A DNA stretch of 64,000 bases from a virus, in IMG/VR virus record IMGVR_UViG_3300032265_001317, positions 28,159-92,158 of that record; one strand, 5' to 3'. Below the pieces are notes generated by a model. It was not told the DNA's origin. It did no database searches and was given only the letters and a program-made list of their open reading frames with translations. Shown here in pieces: positions 7,381-15,744 of the stretch (position 1 is its first letter; every line of letters starts with the position of its first letter). The translations under genes were made by a program, and so were the position numbers.

Positions 7381-9151
7381 AATCTACATCATTACTATAG
7401 CTGGTAAACCCGTTTTCTTTTATTACTCTTAATACATTGTTTACTCTACCTACCAATTCGTCTTTGTGACTAATCAAGTATATATTCTTATTCCTCTCCC
7501 TGGCCATCTTTTTTAGGACCGCTAGGGCACTTTCAACACCGGCACTATCCATTCCAGCATCTACAAGTTCGTCGATAAACAATAGATTAATACTTTGGTA
7601 AAGTCCTTCCCATACATCTCGGAAAGCAAAACTCAAACTTAGAATCAATCTGTTACGTTCACCGCGTGATAAATTATCAAAATCTAAATCTTGTCCTAAT
7701 TGTGTAATCTCTACTGTTAAATCATTTTGGAAAACTACACGATGTGGTAAACCGAGTTTATCGATATAGTATCCGAGACGTTTATTCAAGTAGGTAAGAT
7801 TCTGATCGATAATTTTCTTGCGTATAAAACTGTCTTTGTTAGTCAGTAATTTATATAAGAATTCTTGATGATCTCTTAATTTTGAAAGCTCGTTGATCAG
7901 GTCCCAAGTTATTTCTTGTATAGCTGTTTTCTTTAATTCTTCGATTTGTTCTTCGAACGGATTGGACTTATTAATTTCGTTTGTAAGTTGCTTTTCCAAA
8001 CTATCTACATTATTTTTATGTCCCAGTGCTTCTGCTTCTGTATCGTAAAAGGTTGCAGGTCTCTTTGGTAATTCACCTATTTCTGCGATACTTTGATTAA
8101 TACCTGCTAGGTCGCTGGTTACTTTATCAAAGTATGTGACAGCATCAACAAGACTTTTTTCAGCCATAGCACTCATTTCTTCGTGCTTGTGATCGTGTAA
8201 AGATTGTTCACATGCTGGACAAGTTTTATCTTCTAGCTTTTCTAATTCTTTGGTATACTTGTTTACAGTTTTATCGGCTTGGCTTAATGCGGCTTCTAGT
8301 GTTGCTTTTTGCTTGCCTAGATTTTTTATTGCTGTATTATTATCTTCCCATTGCTTTAGAGACTGGTGAGATTCTAACTCTGCTGTAATATCGACTCCTT
8401 CAAGTTTCATTATAGCACGACCGAGATTTTCTATATCTTGATCTTTTTTACTTTCCCAAGCACTACTTTTAATGGTTAGACTATCAATACTTTTCTGTAC
8501 ATTCTCGTTAGCAGTTTTAACACTTTCAATTCTAAATTGTTCTTTTTGTATAGAGTCTTTGGTTTCTTTAACAAGTGCTTTAAGATTTTCTGCTTTTTCA
8601 CTAAGCATGGTAATACCTAGCAACTGCTCGATGATTTCGCGTTGTTCGGCCGCCTTCATTGACAGAAACGGCTCTGTATAGGTGTTTAACGCAACCAAGT
8701 GTTTAAACATGGTATGTGACATTTCTAGCATTTGCTCAATGGCTTTCTGCGTTTCTCTGCTGTCACCTTGACTATCATCTTCCTCTTTAGCGTCTTTTAA
8801 CTGCTCATCGTTAACAAATAATCTAAGTATATTGGGCTTACGACCACGTTCAATTCTGTATAGAATTCCGCCTTTTTCAAACTCTACTGTTACCAACATG
8901 GCCTTGCCGTTGGTTTTATTAATAAGGTTTTCCTTGCGGATATTGGTTAATGCTTGCCCGTATAGTGCATAGCTTAACGCATTGATAATTGTGGTTTTAC
9001 CTGTGCCATTACGAGACCCTGTGTCATCTCCTCCTAGATCTAGGTTAGCACCTAGCACAAGTGTTAGGTGCTCTTTATCAAAGTCTACTGCTTGGGTTTG
9101 ATTACCTACACTTAGAAAGTTTTTTACTGTTATATTTTTTAATTTAAACAT
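7367..9151 (-). CDS. 46: Recombination endonuclease subunit gp46 (Rad50/SbcC-like)
   Basis: ATPase subunit of the gp46/gp47 exonuclease that resects DNA ends for recombination-dependent replication. The 594-residue protein (T4: 560) has an N-terminal Walker A (GSRNGTGKTT, about residues 45-54), coiled coils flanking a zinc-hook CPACEQ near the middle, the ABC signature LSRGERNRLILSLSFAFRD, Walker B LLFIDELVDAGMD and an H-loop (LISHKDE). The ATG at 9151 overlaps the gp47 stop (TAATG), indicating coupled translation. The architecture leaves little doubt. Confidence 0.95.
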   Translation of the reverse strand: MFKLKNITVKNFLSVGNQTQAVDFDKEHLTLVLGANLDLGGDDTGSRNGTGKTTIINALSYALYGQALTNIRKENLINKTNGKAMLVTVEFEKGGILYRIERGRKPNILRLFVNDEQLKDAKEEDDSQGDSRETQKAIEQMLEMSHTMFKHLVALNTYTEPFLSMKAAEQREIIEQLLGITMLSEKAENLKALVKETKDSIQKEQFRIESVKTANENVQKSIDSLTIKSSAWESKKDQDIENLGRAIMKLEGVDITAELESHQSLKQWEDNNTAIKNLGKQKATLEAALSQADKTVNKYTKELEKLEDKTCPACEQSLHDHKHEEMSAMAEKSLVDAVTYFDKVTSDLAGINQSIAEIGELPKRPATFYDTEAEALGHKNNVDSLEKQLTNEINKSNPFEEQIEELKKTAIQEITWDLINELSKLRDHQEFLYKLLTNKDSFIRKKIIDQNLTYLNKRLGYYIDKLGLPHRVVFQNDLTVEITQLGQDLDFDNLSRGERNRLILSLSFAFRDVWEGLYQSINLLFIDELVDAGMDSAGVESALAVLKKMARERNKNIYLISHKDELVGRVNNVLRVIKENGFTSYSNDVDYVES

Positions 9152-10164
9152 TAGATATTTCTATAAATTTCAAGTAGCATTGCTTTGTCAAACTGTTCCG
9201 ACTCAATATTAACCAATTGTTCTGAAACAATTTGATCAACACTTTCGAACTGCTGATCTGGATTATCGTCTACTGTGCCTTCAAGGTTAGTTTTATCTTG
9301 TATAAGACTGATCTCTCTGATGTCGTATTCGTTGACGAATGTTTCTTTGATAAAATTTGCCTCTTCATAACTGATGTCAATGTCAAGATGCACTTTTAAA
9401 TGCATCTTGCTTTTCATGATTGAGTCTTTTTTGTCAATAAGGTCGCTAAGTTTAACAGTACGATACTTGGGAGCATCTGGCCAGTTAATAAATTCCGGCT
9501 CACCTCCCCATTCTAATGTCATCATACCTCTATCATCATCCCATGCATCAGAGAAGTTGTGAGGAAACGCATTTCCTATATAGATTACCTTTTGATTGGA
9601 TTGGCGTTTGTGAAAGTGCCCGCTGAACACATAGTCAGGAACCGTAAAGTCCTCAGCATGCAATTCTCCATGATCTGGCATCTGCACCATTGCGTTCATA
9701 AAGAATTTAGGCAATTCAAAATGCCCAAACACATACTTGCTTTTGATCCCACTCATGACCTTCCATTCATCACCTACTAACCAAGGTACAAGGGTAACAT
9801 CACCCCGGGTCATAATACTGTCTACAACAGTGACGCCTGGAACGTGCCTACCAAAAGTACTCGAGTGAATGTCACGCTTGTCTTTATAAAATAAATCGTG
9901 GTTACCAGGAAACCAATAAAAGTTTTCAAATGCCGCGCCCAGTTTTTCAAGGCATCGCAAGCTGGAATCTAATGTTATAAGATTTAGACTGTTACGGTTG
10001 TGGCTCCAGTCACCTAAAAATATACCAGTTTCGCAACCTGCGGCCTTGGCTTCGGCAATGTACCAATCTACAAATTCTTCGCAGTCTTTAAGATGTGCAG
10101 TTGAGTTGCCTTTTAGGCCAAAATGTATATCAGTAAAACATGCTACCTTTTTAAACAAGGTCAT
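9151..10164 (-). CDS. 47: Recombination endonuclease subunit gp47 (Mre11/SbcD-like)
   Basis: Nuclease subunit partnering gp46. The 337-residue length matches T4 gp47 (339). Metallophosphoesterase motifs appear in order: DIHFG (about 12-16), GDWSHNR, PGNHD, FGHFELP and SGHFHKRQ, which supply the two-metal site. It is followed by gp46 with a one-base overlap. A host-type promoter (TTGACA, 17 bp, TAAACT) lies at 10185-10213 and GGAG precedes the ATG. Confidence 0.95.
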   Translation of the reverse strand: MTLFKKVACFTDIHFGLKGNSTAHLKDCEEFVDWYIAEAKAAGCETGIFLGDWSHNRNSLNLITLDSSLRCLEKLGAAFENFYWFPGNHDLFYKDKRDIHSSTFGRHVPGVTVVDSIMTRGDVTLVPWLVGDEWKVMSGIKSKYVFGHFELPKFFMNAMVQMPDHGELHAEDFTVPDYVFSGHFHKRQSNQKVIYIGNAFPHNFSDAWDDDRGMMTLEWGGEPEFINWPDAPKYRTVKLSDLIDKKDSIMKSKMHLKVHLDIDISYEEANFIKETFVNEYDIREISLIQDKTNLEGTVDDNPDQQFESVDQIVSEQLVNIESEQFDKAMLLEIYRNI

Positions 10165-10184
10165 AAAGTATTCTCCTAACTAAA

Positions 10185-10213
10185 AGTTTAACAGGCTGAT
10201 TGGGCAATGTCAA
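10185..10213 (-). promoter_or_regulatory. Host-type (sigma70-like) promoter for gene 47
   Basis: Minus strand TTGACA (10208-10213), 17-bp spacer, TAAACT (10185-10190), overlapping the gp55 stop codon. It would let 47/46 be expressed early, independent of the gp55 promoter. Confidence 0.5.
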
Positions 10214-11124
10214 GCGGTAGGAGTAGATTCTTCGTCCTCTTCTTCAGGTACATCTTCGCTTTTTGGCATACGCATATTTTTGTATAGCTCTGCTTGCCGT
10301 GCAATTTCTTCTGCGTATTCTTGGCTGTTCTGTCTAGTCATACTCGGTGCTAGTCCTGCTTCTTCTAACAAATCATCTCGGATGTTTTGACTTTTCTTTT
10401 CAATGTTTAGAATTCTGGTAAAGCTGTTTGTTACTGCGGCAGTATAGTAAGCAAACGGATTATCGGACTTTGATTCATCAAACTGTAGACCAATCTGACT
10501 TAGCTGTAGGATAGCCTGCCCCTTCATTTCGTCAACATAGGTGTATCCTCTCCAGTTGCTACGCTGTGCGTAACGCTCTGATAATTTGATATACATTTTG
10601 CCTAAGTTTTCTGTAATGCGTCCGTGATCCTTGCTGAAGTGTCCGGTATCTAGCGGACCTTTCCAGTGACTTTTGCCAACGCATATTAGTTCGTCTTGGT
10701 CATCAAATTTCCAATGTTGATACGGAGGAAAGTTCACTTTATCGTGTGCATCTGCTGTAGTTTTAGTGGTCTTTTTACGACCCGGTGCTAGCGGAATATG
10801 TTCGAAAGTCATTATTCTAATTACAATATCAGTTTTGGCAATTGTTTTGTAATCTGGAGTGACTTCGAGTAATTTGGTTTTTTTATCTCCGGCAAGTCTT
10901 AGTTTATTAAATGCTTCGATGCCTAGTCTTTTTGCCCGAGCACGTTTAGCCTCTGCAATGGTGCGTATGTTGATTTTGTCTAAATTTGGAAGAATTAAAT
11001 CGTGTTGACTGTATTCTGGTTTTTCATAGACTGAAAATGAACATTTGCTACGGTGTATTTCTGCTAATAAATCTTTGTTGTTTAAGTACTTAACTTTTCT
11101 TGTGGTTACAATGGGTGTGGACAT
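10210..11124 (-). CDS. 55: Late-transcription sigma factor gp55
   Basis: Sigma factor that directs host RNA polymerase to late promoters (NATAAATA in this genome). The C-terminal part (about residues 195-270) matches gp55-type proteins: YVDEMKGQAILQLSQIGLQF, NPFAYYTAAVTNSFTRILN and EKKSQNIRDDLLEEAG. At 304 residues it is much longer than T4 gp55 (185); the extra N-terminal ~110 residues are basic and unrecognised. The 55-47-46 order is as in T4. Its promoter (11152-11179) has a host-type sequence with a palindrome between -35 and -10. The C-terminal tail is acidic (EDVPEEEDEES). Confidence 0.85.
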   Translation of the reverse strand: MSTPIVTTRKVKYLNNKDLLAEIHRSKCSFSVYEKPEYSQHDLILPNLDKINIRTIAEAKRARAKRLGIEAFNKLRLAGDKKTKLLEVTPDYKTIAKTDIVIRIMTFEHIPLAPGRKKTTKTTADAHDKVNFPPYQHWKFDDQDELICVGKSHWKGPLDTGHFSKDHGRITENLGKMYIKLSERYAQRSNWRGYTYVDEMKGQAILQLSQIGLQFDESKSDNPFAYYTAAVTNSFTRILNIEKKSQNIRDDLLEEAGLAPSMTRQNSQEYAEEIARQAELYKNMRMPKSEDVPEEEDEESTPTA

Positions 11125-11151
11125 GTTGTTATTATTTTCCCTTTAGTTGTT

Positions 11152-11179
11152 AGTATACAACAGATTAAACATCTGTCAA
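11152..11179 (-). promoter_or_regulatory. Host-type promoter of gene 55 with embedded inverted repeat
   Basis: Minus strand TTGACA (11174-11179), 16-bp spacer, TATACT (11152-11157). The spacer contains the inverted repeat ACAGAT-N5-ATCTGT (11160-11176), placed where a repressor or activator could act. Confidence 0.55.
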
Positions 11180-11239
11180 CCGAATATAATTAAATTAGCC
11201 TTTTATTTATTGGTTAAATAAGCTATAGAGGAATAAAAT

Positions 11240-12436
11240 ATGCCTACAACCTACACTCAAGCCACCTACACTCAAACGATTGATTCGTTAAATTCGGCAC
11301 TGGCTAAAACACAGCCCGGAACACCGGCATATACATCGATCCTAAATCAAATAAACACAGTTAAAAACGACTATACAACACAAGTTAAGGTGTCTATTGA
11401 CAATGTACAAGCGGCGCAACAGCAAACAGCCAGTGCATCTCAAACCGGTAATATAGCCGCTATCTTAGCCGGCCAGGCGGCAATAGTTGCCGCTACATCA
11501 TTAGTTAAATCGCAAAAAAGCACAATTGATCTATCGACTAAATCCACCGATGCAGTAGAAAATACAATCAAACCTACTAACGATAATGCCGCTACTACTG
11601 CATCAGCAGACAAAGTGGCAAACGCAGGTGTAGTTGGAAACCCTAACGGAGATCCTAATCCTAATGCTGTAATTACTCCCGGCACTGGTAGTAACCCTGT
11701 TGCCAATGTTGATATTACTGGTCAGATGCAAGGCAAACTTGATACATCGATGCCAAAAATACCTGCTCCGGTAACACCGACAGTTATTTCTAAAAACTCA
11801 TCAGGTCCTCCGGATCACCGTGTAAAAATAATTGTGCCAGACTCATATATTCAAATGGCAACTCGTGGAAATATCATGGATGGTAGTGGCGGCCATATTT
11901 TTACTAATCATGGAATTGTATTTCCTTATACACCTACTATTAGTTACGAGCATAAGGCAGATTACACAGATCAAAAAATTATGCATAGTAACTATAATCA
12001 ATACTTTTATCAAAGAAGTTATGTAAGTCCTTTCACTATCACTGGCAAATTTACAGTACAAAACGATGGTGATGCCATGGCCTATCTTGCCACAGTACAC
12101 CTACTAAGATCGTTAACAAAAATGCTATACGGTGGAGATACTGGTGACGAAATGAGTGGGTCACCACCACCTGTTTGTAGATTAAAGGCCTACGGAGATT
12201 ACATGCTTGACGGAGTTCCTATTAGCATAACTGGTGTAAAGTTTGAATTGCCAGATGCAGTTGATTACTATACGCTAGGCAACGTGTCACCTAATAGAGT
12301 ATTTGGACGTACTACGGTTCCAACATTATCAAGTATTACCGTATCATGTATTCCTATGTACAGCCGTGCTGAACAACAAAAGTTTTCTGTTAAGAGTTGG
12401 CTTGCTGGCGACCTAAGAAAGAAAGGATATCTATAA
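11240..12436 (+). CDS. Baseplate tail-tube cap/initiator (gp48- or gp54-like)
   Basis: 398 residues. The first ~190 are low-complexity Ala/Thr/Asn/Gln and probably extended. The C-terminal ~200 form a compact domain (KIIVPDSYIQMAT, VFPYTPTISYEHKADYTDQK, FYQRSYVSPFTITGKFTVQN) ending SCIPMYSRAEQQKFSVKSWL. This tail-tube-like fold and position, directly before gp53, fit gp48 or gp54, the proteins that cap the baseplate and start tube polymerisation; I cannot tell which. The ribosome site is GAGG before the ATG. It opens the 32-kb late plus-strand block. Confidence 0.65.
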   Translation: MPTTYTQATYTQTIDSLNSALAKTQPGTPAYTSILNQINTVKNDYTTQVKVSIDNVQAAQQQTASASQTGNIAAILAGQAAIVAATSLVKSQKSTIDLSTKSTDAVENTIKPTNDNAATTASADKVANAGVVGNPNGDPNPNAVITPGTGSNPVANVDITGQMQGKLDTSMPKIPAPVTPTVISKNSSGPPDHRVKIIVPDSYIQMATRGNIMDGSGGHIFTNHGIVFPYTPTISYEHKADYTDQKIMHSNYNQYFYQRSYVSPFTITGKFTVQNDGDAMAYLATVHLLRSLTKMLYGGDTGDEMSGSPPPVCRLKAYGDYMLDGVPISITGVKFELPDAVDYYTLGNVSPNRVFGRTTVPTLSSITVSCIPMYSRAEQQKFSVKSWLAGDLRKKGYL

Positions 12437-12739
12437 ATGACTATCTACAGTAAAACAAGTCCTTACTATACCACTGGATATGCTAGCGGATATTTAGATG
12501 TAATTAATTTTAGAAATATTCCAGCACAAACTGATGACATTTATTTTGAAATAACAAAAAATTATGAAAATCGTCCTGACCTATTGGCTTATGATTTATA
12601 TAAAGATGTAGGCCTTTGGTGGGTGTTTGCTGTGAGAAATAGATCAACAATTAAAGATCCAGTGTTTGATTTTGTTGCAGGTACAAAAATTTATATACCA
12701 AAGATTACCACAATCAGAACAGCATTGGCAGGTGCCTAA
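12437..12739 (+). CDS. 53: Baseplate wedge protein gp53
   Basis: 100-residue LysM-like wedge component. YENRPDLLAYDLYKDVGLWW followed by FAVRNRSTIKDPVFDF and AGTKIYIP are the conserved gp53 signatures. T4 gp53 is 196 residues, so this is the short form common in aquatic T4-like phages. It starts immediately after the TAA of the preceding gene, with AAAGGA 9 bases upstream inside that gene. Confidence 0.88.
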   Translation: MTIYSKTSPYYTTGYASGYLDVINFRNIPAQTDDIYFEITKNYENRPDLLAYDLYKDVGLWWVFAVRNRSTIKDPVFDFVAGTKIYIPKITTIRTALAGA

Positions 12740-12741
12740 TT

Positions 12742-15738
12742 ATGCCTATTGATTTATCCGCTACTACTAGTACAGCCTTTACTACAGGATTAAAATTTAT
12801 AGATCCAAAAGTAGGCAACGTACTAAACAATTACAGATCATATACTTATAATTTTACTCTAGATGCATTACCTACGGAATTTGCAAATGACCCTAAAAAA
12901 TGGGAATTGTCTGGTGCAGAAGCGGCATCGGCACCTTATAGAATTTTAAAATCAGGCGGCAAAGGCACCACAGGTCTAAAAACTCCAAGCGGTCCAACGT
13001 CGGCGCAAGTTGAGGCAAATACTAATTTGCAAACTGATCGAGCAGCCACAGTAGAATCTATTGCGGCGTCTCAAAAAAATATAGATACTTTGCAATTTAA
13101 TGCAGATCTAGTTCCTGGTTTTAATAAAAATAGTCCAGGCAGATTTGATTTTTTTATTGACAAGTGGGAAATGACCACTTCGTACTCCCCGAGCGATTTA
13201 TACGGATTTATTCCAAATGCCAACTTTAATTTCACAGTTGTAGAACCTTATAGCATAAATGGATTTCTAGAAGTATTACATGCGGCTTCAGTTGCCGCTG
13301 GCTATACTAGTTATATGGCCGCAACATTTTTAATGACTCTTAAATTCCTTGGTTATCCAGATAATGACTCTGCAGATTCCCCTGCAGAGCCAGAGGAAGT
13401 GCCGCATTCTACTAGATCGTGGCTTATTAATATCACTAATGCTTCCTTAGAAGTTACAGAAAAAGGTTCAGTATATGTTTGCCAAGCTACTGTAACTAGT
13501 GGATTTGCAGTGGCAGATAGTAATAATAAACTTAAAAAAAGTATCACATTTGAAGGCAGGACCGTGCAAGATTGTCTTGCAGGTCCGTTAGATTCAGAAA
13601 GACCTGCTAACTATGCAGGAAACGATTTTGTCACAAAAGTTAATCTTTTACAAAAAGAAAGTACCAAAGACCGAACAGGCAGTGATATCTATGATGAATA
13701 TCGAGTATATTTTCCTGAGGTAACCGATACCGGAGACCTGGATTATACCAAAGTTAACAAGATAGGTCGAACAAAACTGGCAGATAGCGCACAACTGTTA
13801 AAAAGTAGTGGAATGGAAGATCCACAAACTACTGAGAAAAAAACAAATTATAAAAACAAGCCAGAGGATACTAGCACAGAAATTACCAAACTAGATCCTG
13901 CAACAGGCAAGTACCAGCTTCAATTTCCTGAAAGTTTTAATATAAGTGATCTTATCACAAACATTATACGAGACAGTGAATTTTATGCCGACTTGCTAAA
14001 GTCTCTAAAAGAAAATTCGGGTAGTGTAATTGATCAGCACGGATATATTGATTACTTTAGGTTGCGTACCGAAGTAGAATTATCTAAAGCAATTAACCCT
14101 GAAACAAAAAAACCAAAATCAATTTTTAAATTTATTGTTACTCCATTCAAGGTTCATATTAGTAACTTGTCAAAAGGCATACCTACTCCGTTATGGGATG
14201 CTACTAAGTATCCTCCATTTGTGGTAAGAACCTACAACTACATGTACACAGGAAAAAATGTTGATGTGATCAATTTTAAATTGTCTTTAAATGGATTATA
14301 TCATGCCGTGACTCCTGTGGAACTAAACAATGATGTAATACAATCTACCTACGGAGCTGGTCCTTCAAATTCAACTGATATTACTTTTAAAAATCTAACA
14401 TCTAGTAACGATGTAGCCCAGCTTCAAAACGGTGTGGCAACATCAAGGGCCGGCAGTGTACCGTATGTTCCTAAAGAAGGCCCGGGACTGCCTAAATCGG
14501 ATAGTCCTTACAGAAATATTGCAAGGAGTATACATACACAATTTTTAAACTTTCACGAAGCGGCAATGTCGCTCACAGTAGATATCATTGGCGATCCTTT
14601 ATATATTGCTACTAATGGTATGAATGGTCTAATCCAAAACAAGGACGGAGCCGGATTCACAAGCAACGGAGAGGCCGATTTTATAACTTATCAAGTGCCA
14701 GTTAGTATAACATTTAGAAACCCAGTAGATATAGGCAAATCCGGTTTTATGGATTTTTCTGAAGATCAGATACCCTACAGTGGCATATATCAAGTGACCA
14801 GTATCAATAATTATTTCAATGAAGGAATTTTTAAGCAACGTCTTAACATGACAAGATTAAGTGGTCAACTGGAAGGCAAACCAATTAAGGTAAAAGATTA
14901 TTCAGATCTATTTGAAGAATCTGCAAATCCACTTGATCAAATTACAACAGACACAACCGAAGGTGCGCCAAACGTTGCCGGTAAAGTATCTGATGCTACA
15001 ATAAAAAGACTAGGTGGTACAGTATTATCAAATTTAGGAAAAGCTGCCGCACTAGTCGGAGCTGCCGGATTATTAAAGAATGTATCAGGACAAGCGGCAA
15101 CGGTATTAGCCGCATCATTAGCAGTACCGGCAGTTATCGGTGTAGCAAAAAGTGCAATTGATACAGTCAATAGTTTGGCATCAAAAGCCACAGGTTTAAT
15201 AGGGGATGCAAATAAAAAAGTTGCATCTGCACCGAACGTGTCTGCAAGTACAGATCCTACTAACAATATTACCGCCGCAGCCAAAGCCAACATACCTGTA
15301 GATATATTAACCCAGGATCAGTTGGCAAATATTCCAAAATCTGCTCCTCCTGCTACTGCTCCAGGACCGCAAGTTGATGTATCGACATTGCAAAGTTTAT
15401 ATAAATCTGGTGGAGTAGCGGCCATTGCTAAAGCATATGGCGTAAAAGATATTACTAATATTTCTCCTACAGAATTGCCACTAGGTACGGTAAAAATGAT
15501 AGAAGAAACAATAACGCCGTCAAATCCTTTGACAACATTAAAAGGAGTAGTAGCTAATGCATCTAGTGTAGTTGATGCTTCGATAGTAACTGACAAACTA
15601 GCGTCGGCACAAACATTGCTAAATGGCGCACAATCAGTGGTAACAATTATACCACGAGATGCTAGTCAAGCTACATCTATTTTGACCCAAGCGGGTAGTA
15701 ACGTGACCAGCCCGCTAACTAAAATATTACAAGGATAA
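12742..15738 (+). CDS. Large baseplate structural protein (possible hub, gp27 position)
   Basis: 998 residues between gp53 and the gp5-like spike, where a hub protein would be expected. Conserved-looking segments are VLNNYRSYTYNFTLDAL (N-terminus), DLITNIIRDSEFYADLLKSL, DQHGYIDYFRLRTEVEL and VVRTYNYMYTGKNVDVINFK. These resemble large structural proteins of other marine myoviruses. Residues from about 755 on are Ala/Val/Thr-rich low-complexity sequence with hydrophobic helices (KAAALVGAAGLLKN). A gp27-type role (gp5 partner) is inferred from position only. Confidence 0.55.
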   Translation: MPIDLSATTSTAFTTGLKFIDPKVGNVLNNYRSYTYNFTLDALPTEFANDPKKWELSGAEAASAPYRILKSGGKGTTGLKTPSGPTSAQVEANTNLQTDRAATVESIAASQKNIDTLQFNADLVPGFNKNSPGRFDFFIDKWEMTTSYSPSDLYGFIPNANFNFTVVEPYSINGFLEVLHAASVAAGYTSYMAATFLMTLKFLGYPDNDSADSPAEPEEVPHSTRSWLINITNASLEVTEKGSVYVCQATVTSGFAVADSNNKLKKSITFEGRTVQDCLAGPLDSERPANYAGNDFVTKVNLLQKESTKDRTGSDIYDEYRVYFPEVTDTGDLDYTKVNKIGRTKLADSAQLLKSSGMEDPQTTEKKTNYKNKPEDTSTEITKLDPATGKYQLQFPESFNISDLITNIIRDSEFYADLLKSLKENSGSVIDQHGYIDYFRLRTEVELSKAINPETKKPKSIFKFIVTPFKVHISNLSKGIPTPLWDATKYPPFVVRTYNYMYTGKNVDVINFKLSLNGLYHAVTPVELNNDVIQSTYGAGPSNSTDITFKNLTSSNDVAQLQNGVATSRAGSVPYVPKEGPGLPKSDSPYRNIARSIHTQFLNFHEAAMSLTVDIIGDPLYIATNGMNGLIQNKDGAGFTSNGEADFITYQVPVSITFRNPVDIGKSGFMDFSEDQIPYSGIYQVTSINNYFNEGIFKQRLNMTRLSGQLEGKPIKVKDYSDLFEESANPLDQITTDTTEGAPNVAGKVSDATIKRLGGTVLSNLGKAAALVGAAGLLKNVSGQAATVLAASLAVPAVIGVAKSAIDTVNSLASKATGLIGDANKKVASAPNVSASTDPTNNITAAAKANIPVDILTQDQLANIPKSAPPATAPGPQVDVSTLQSLYKSGGVAAIAKAYGVKDITNISPTELPLGTVKMIEETITPSNPLTTLKGVVANASSVVDASIVTDKLASAQTLLNGAQSVVTIIPRDASQATSILTQAGSNVTSPLTKILQG

Positions 15739-15744
15739 TCAAAC

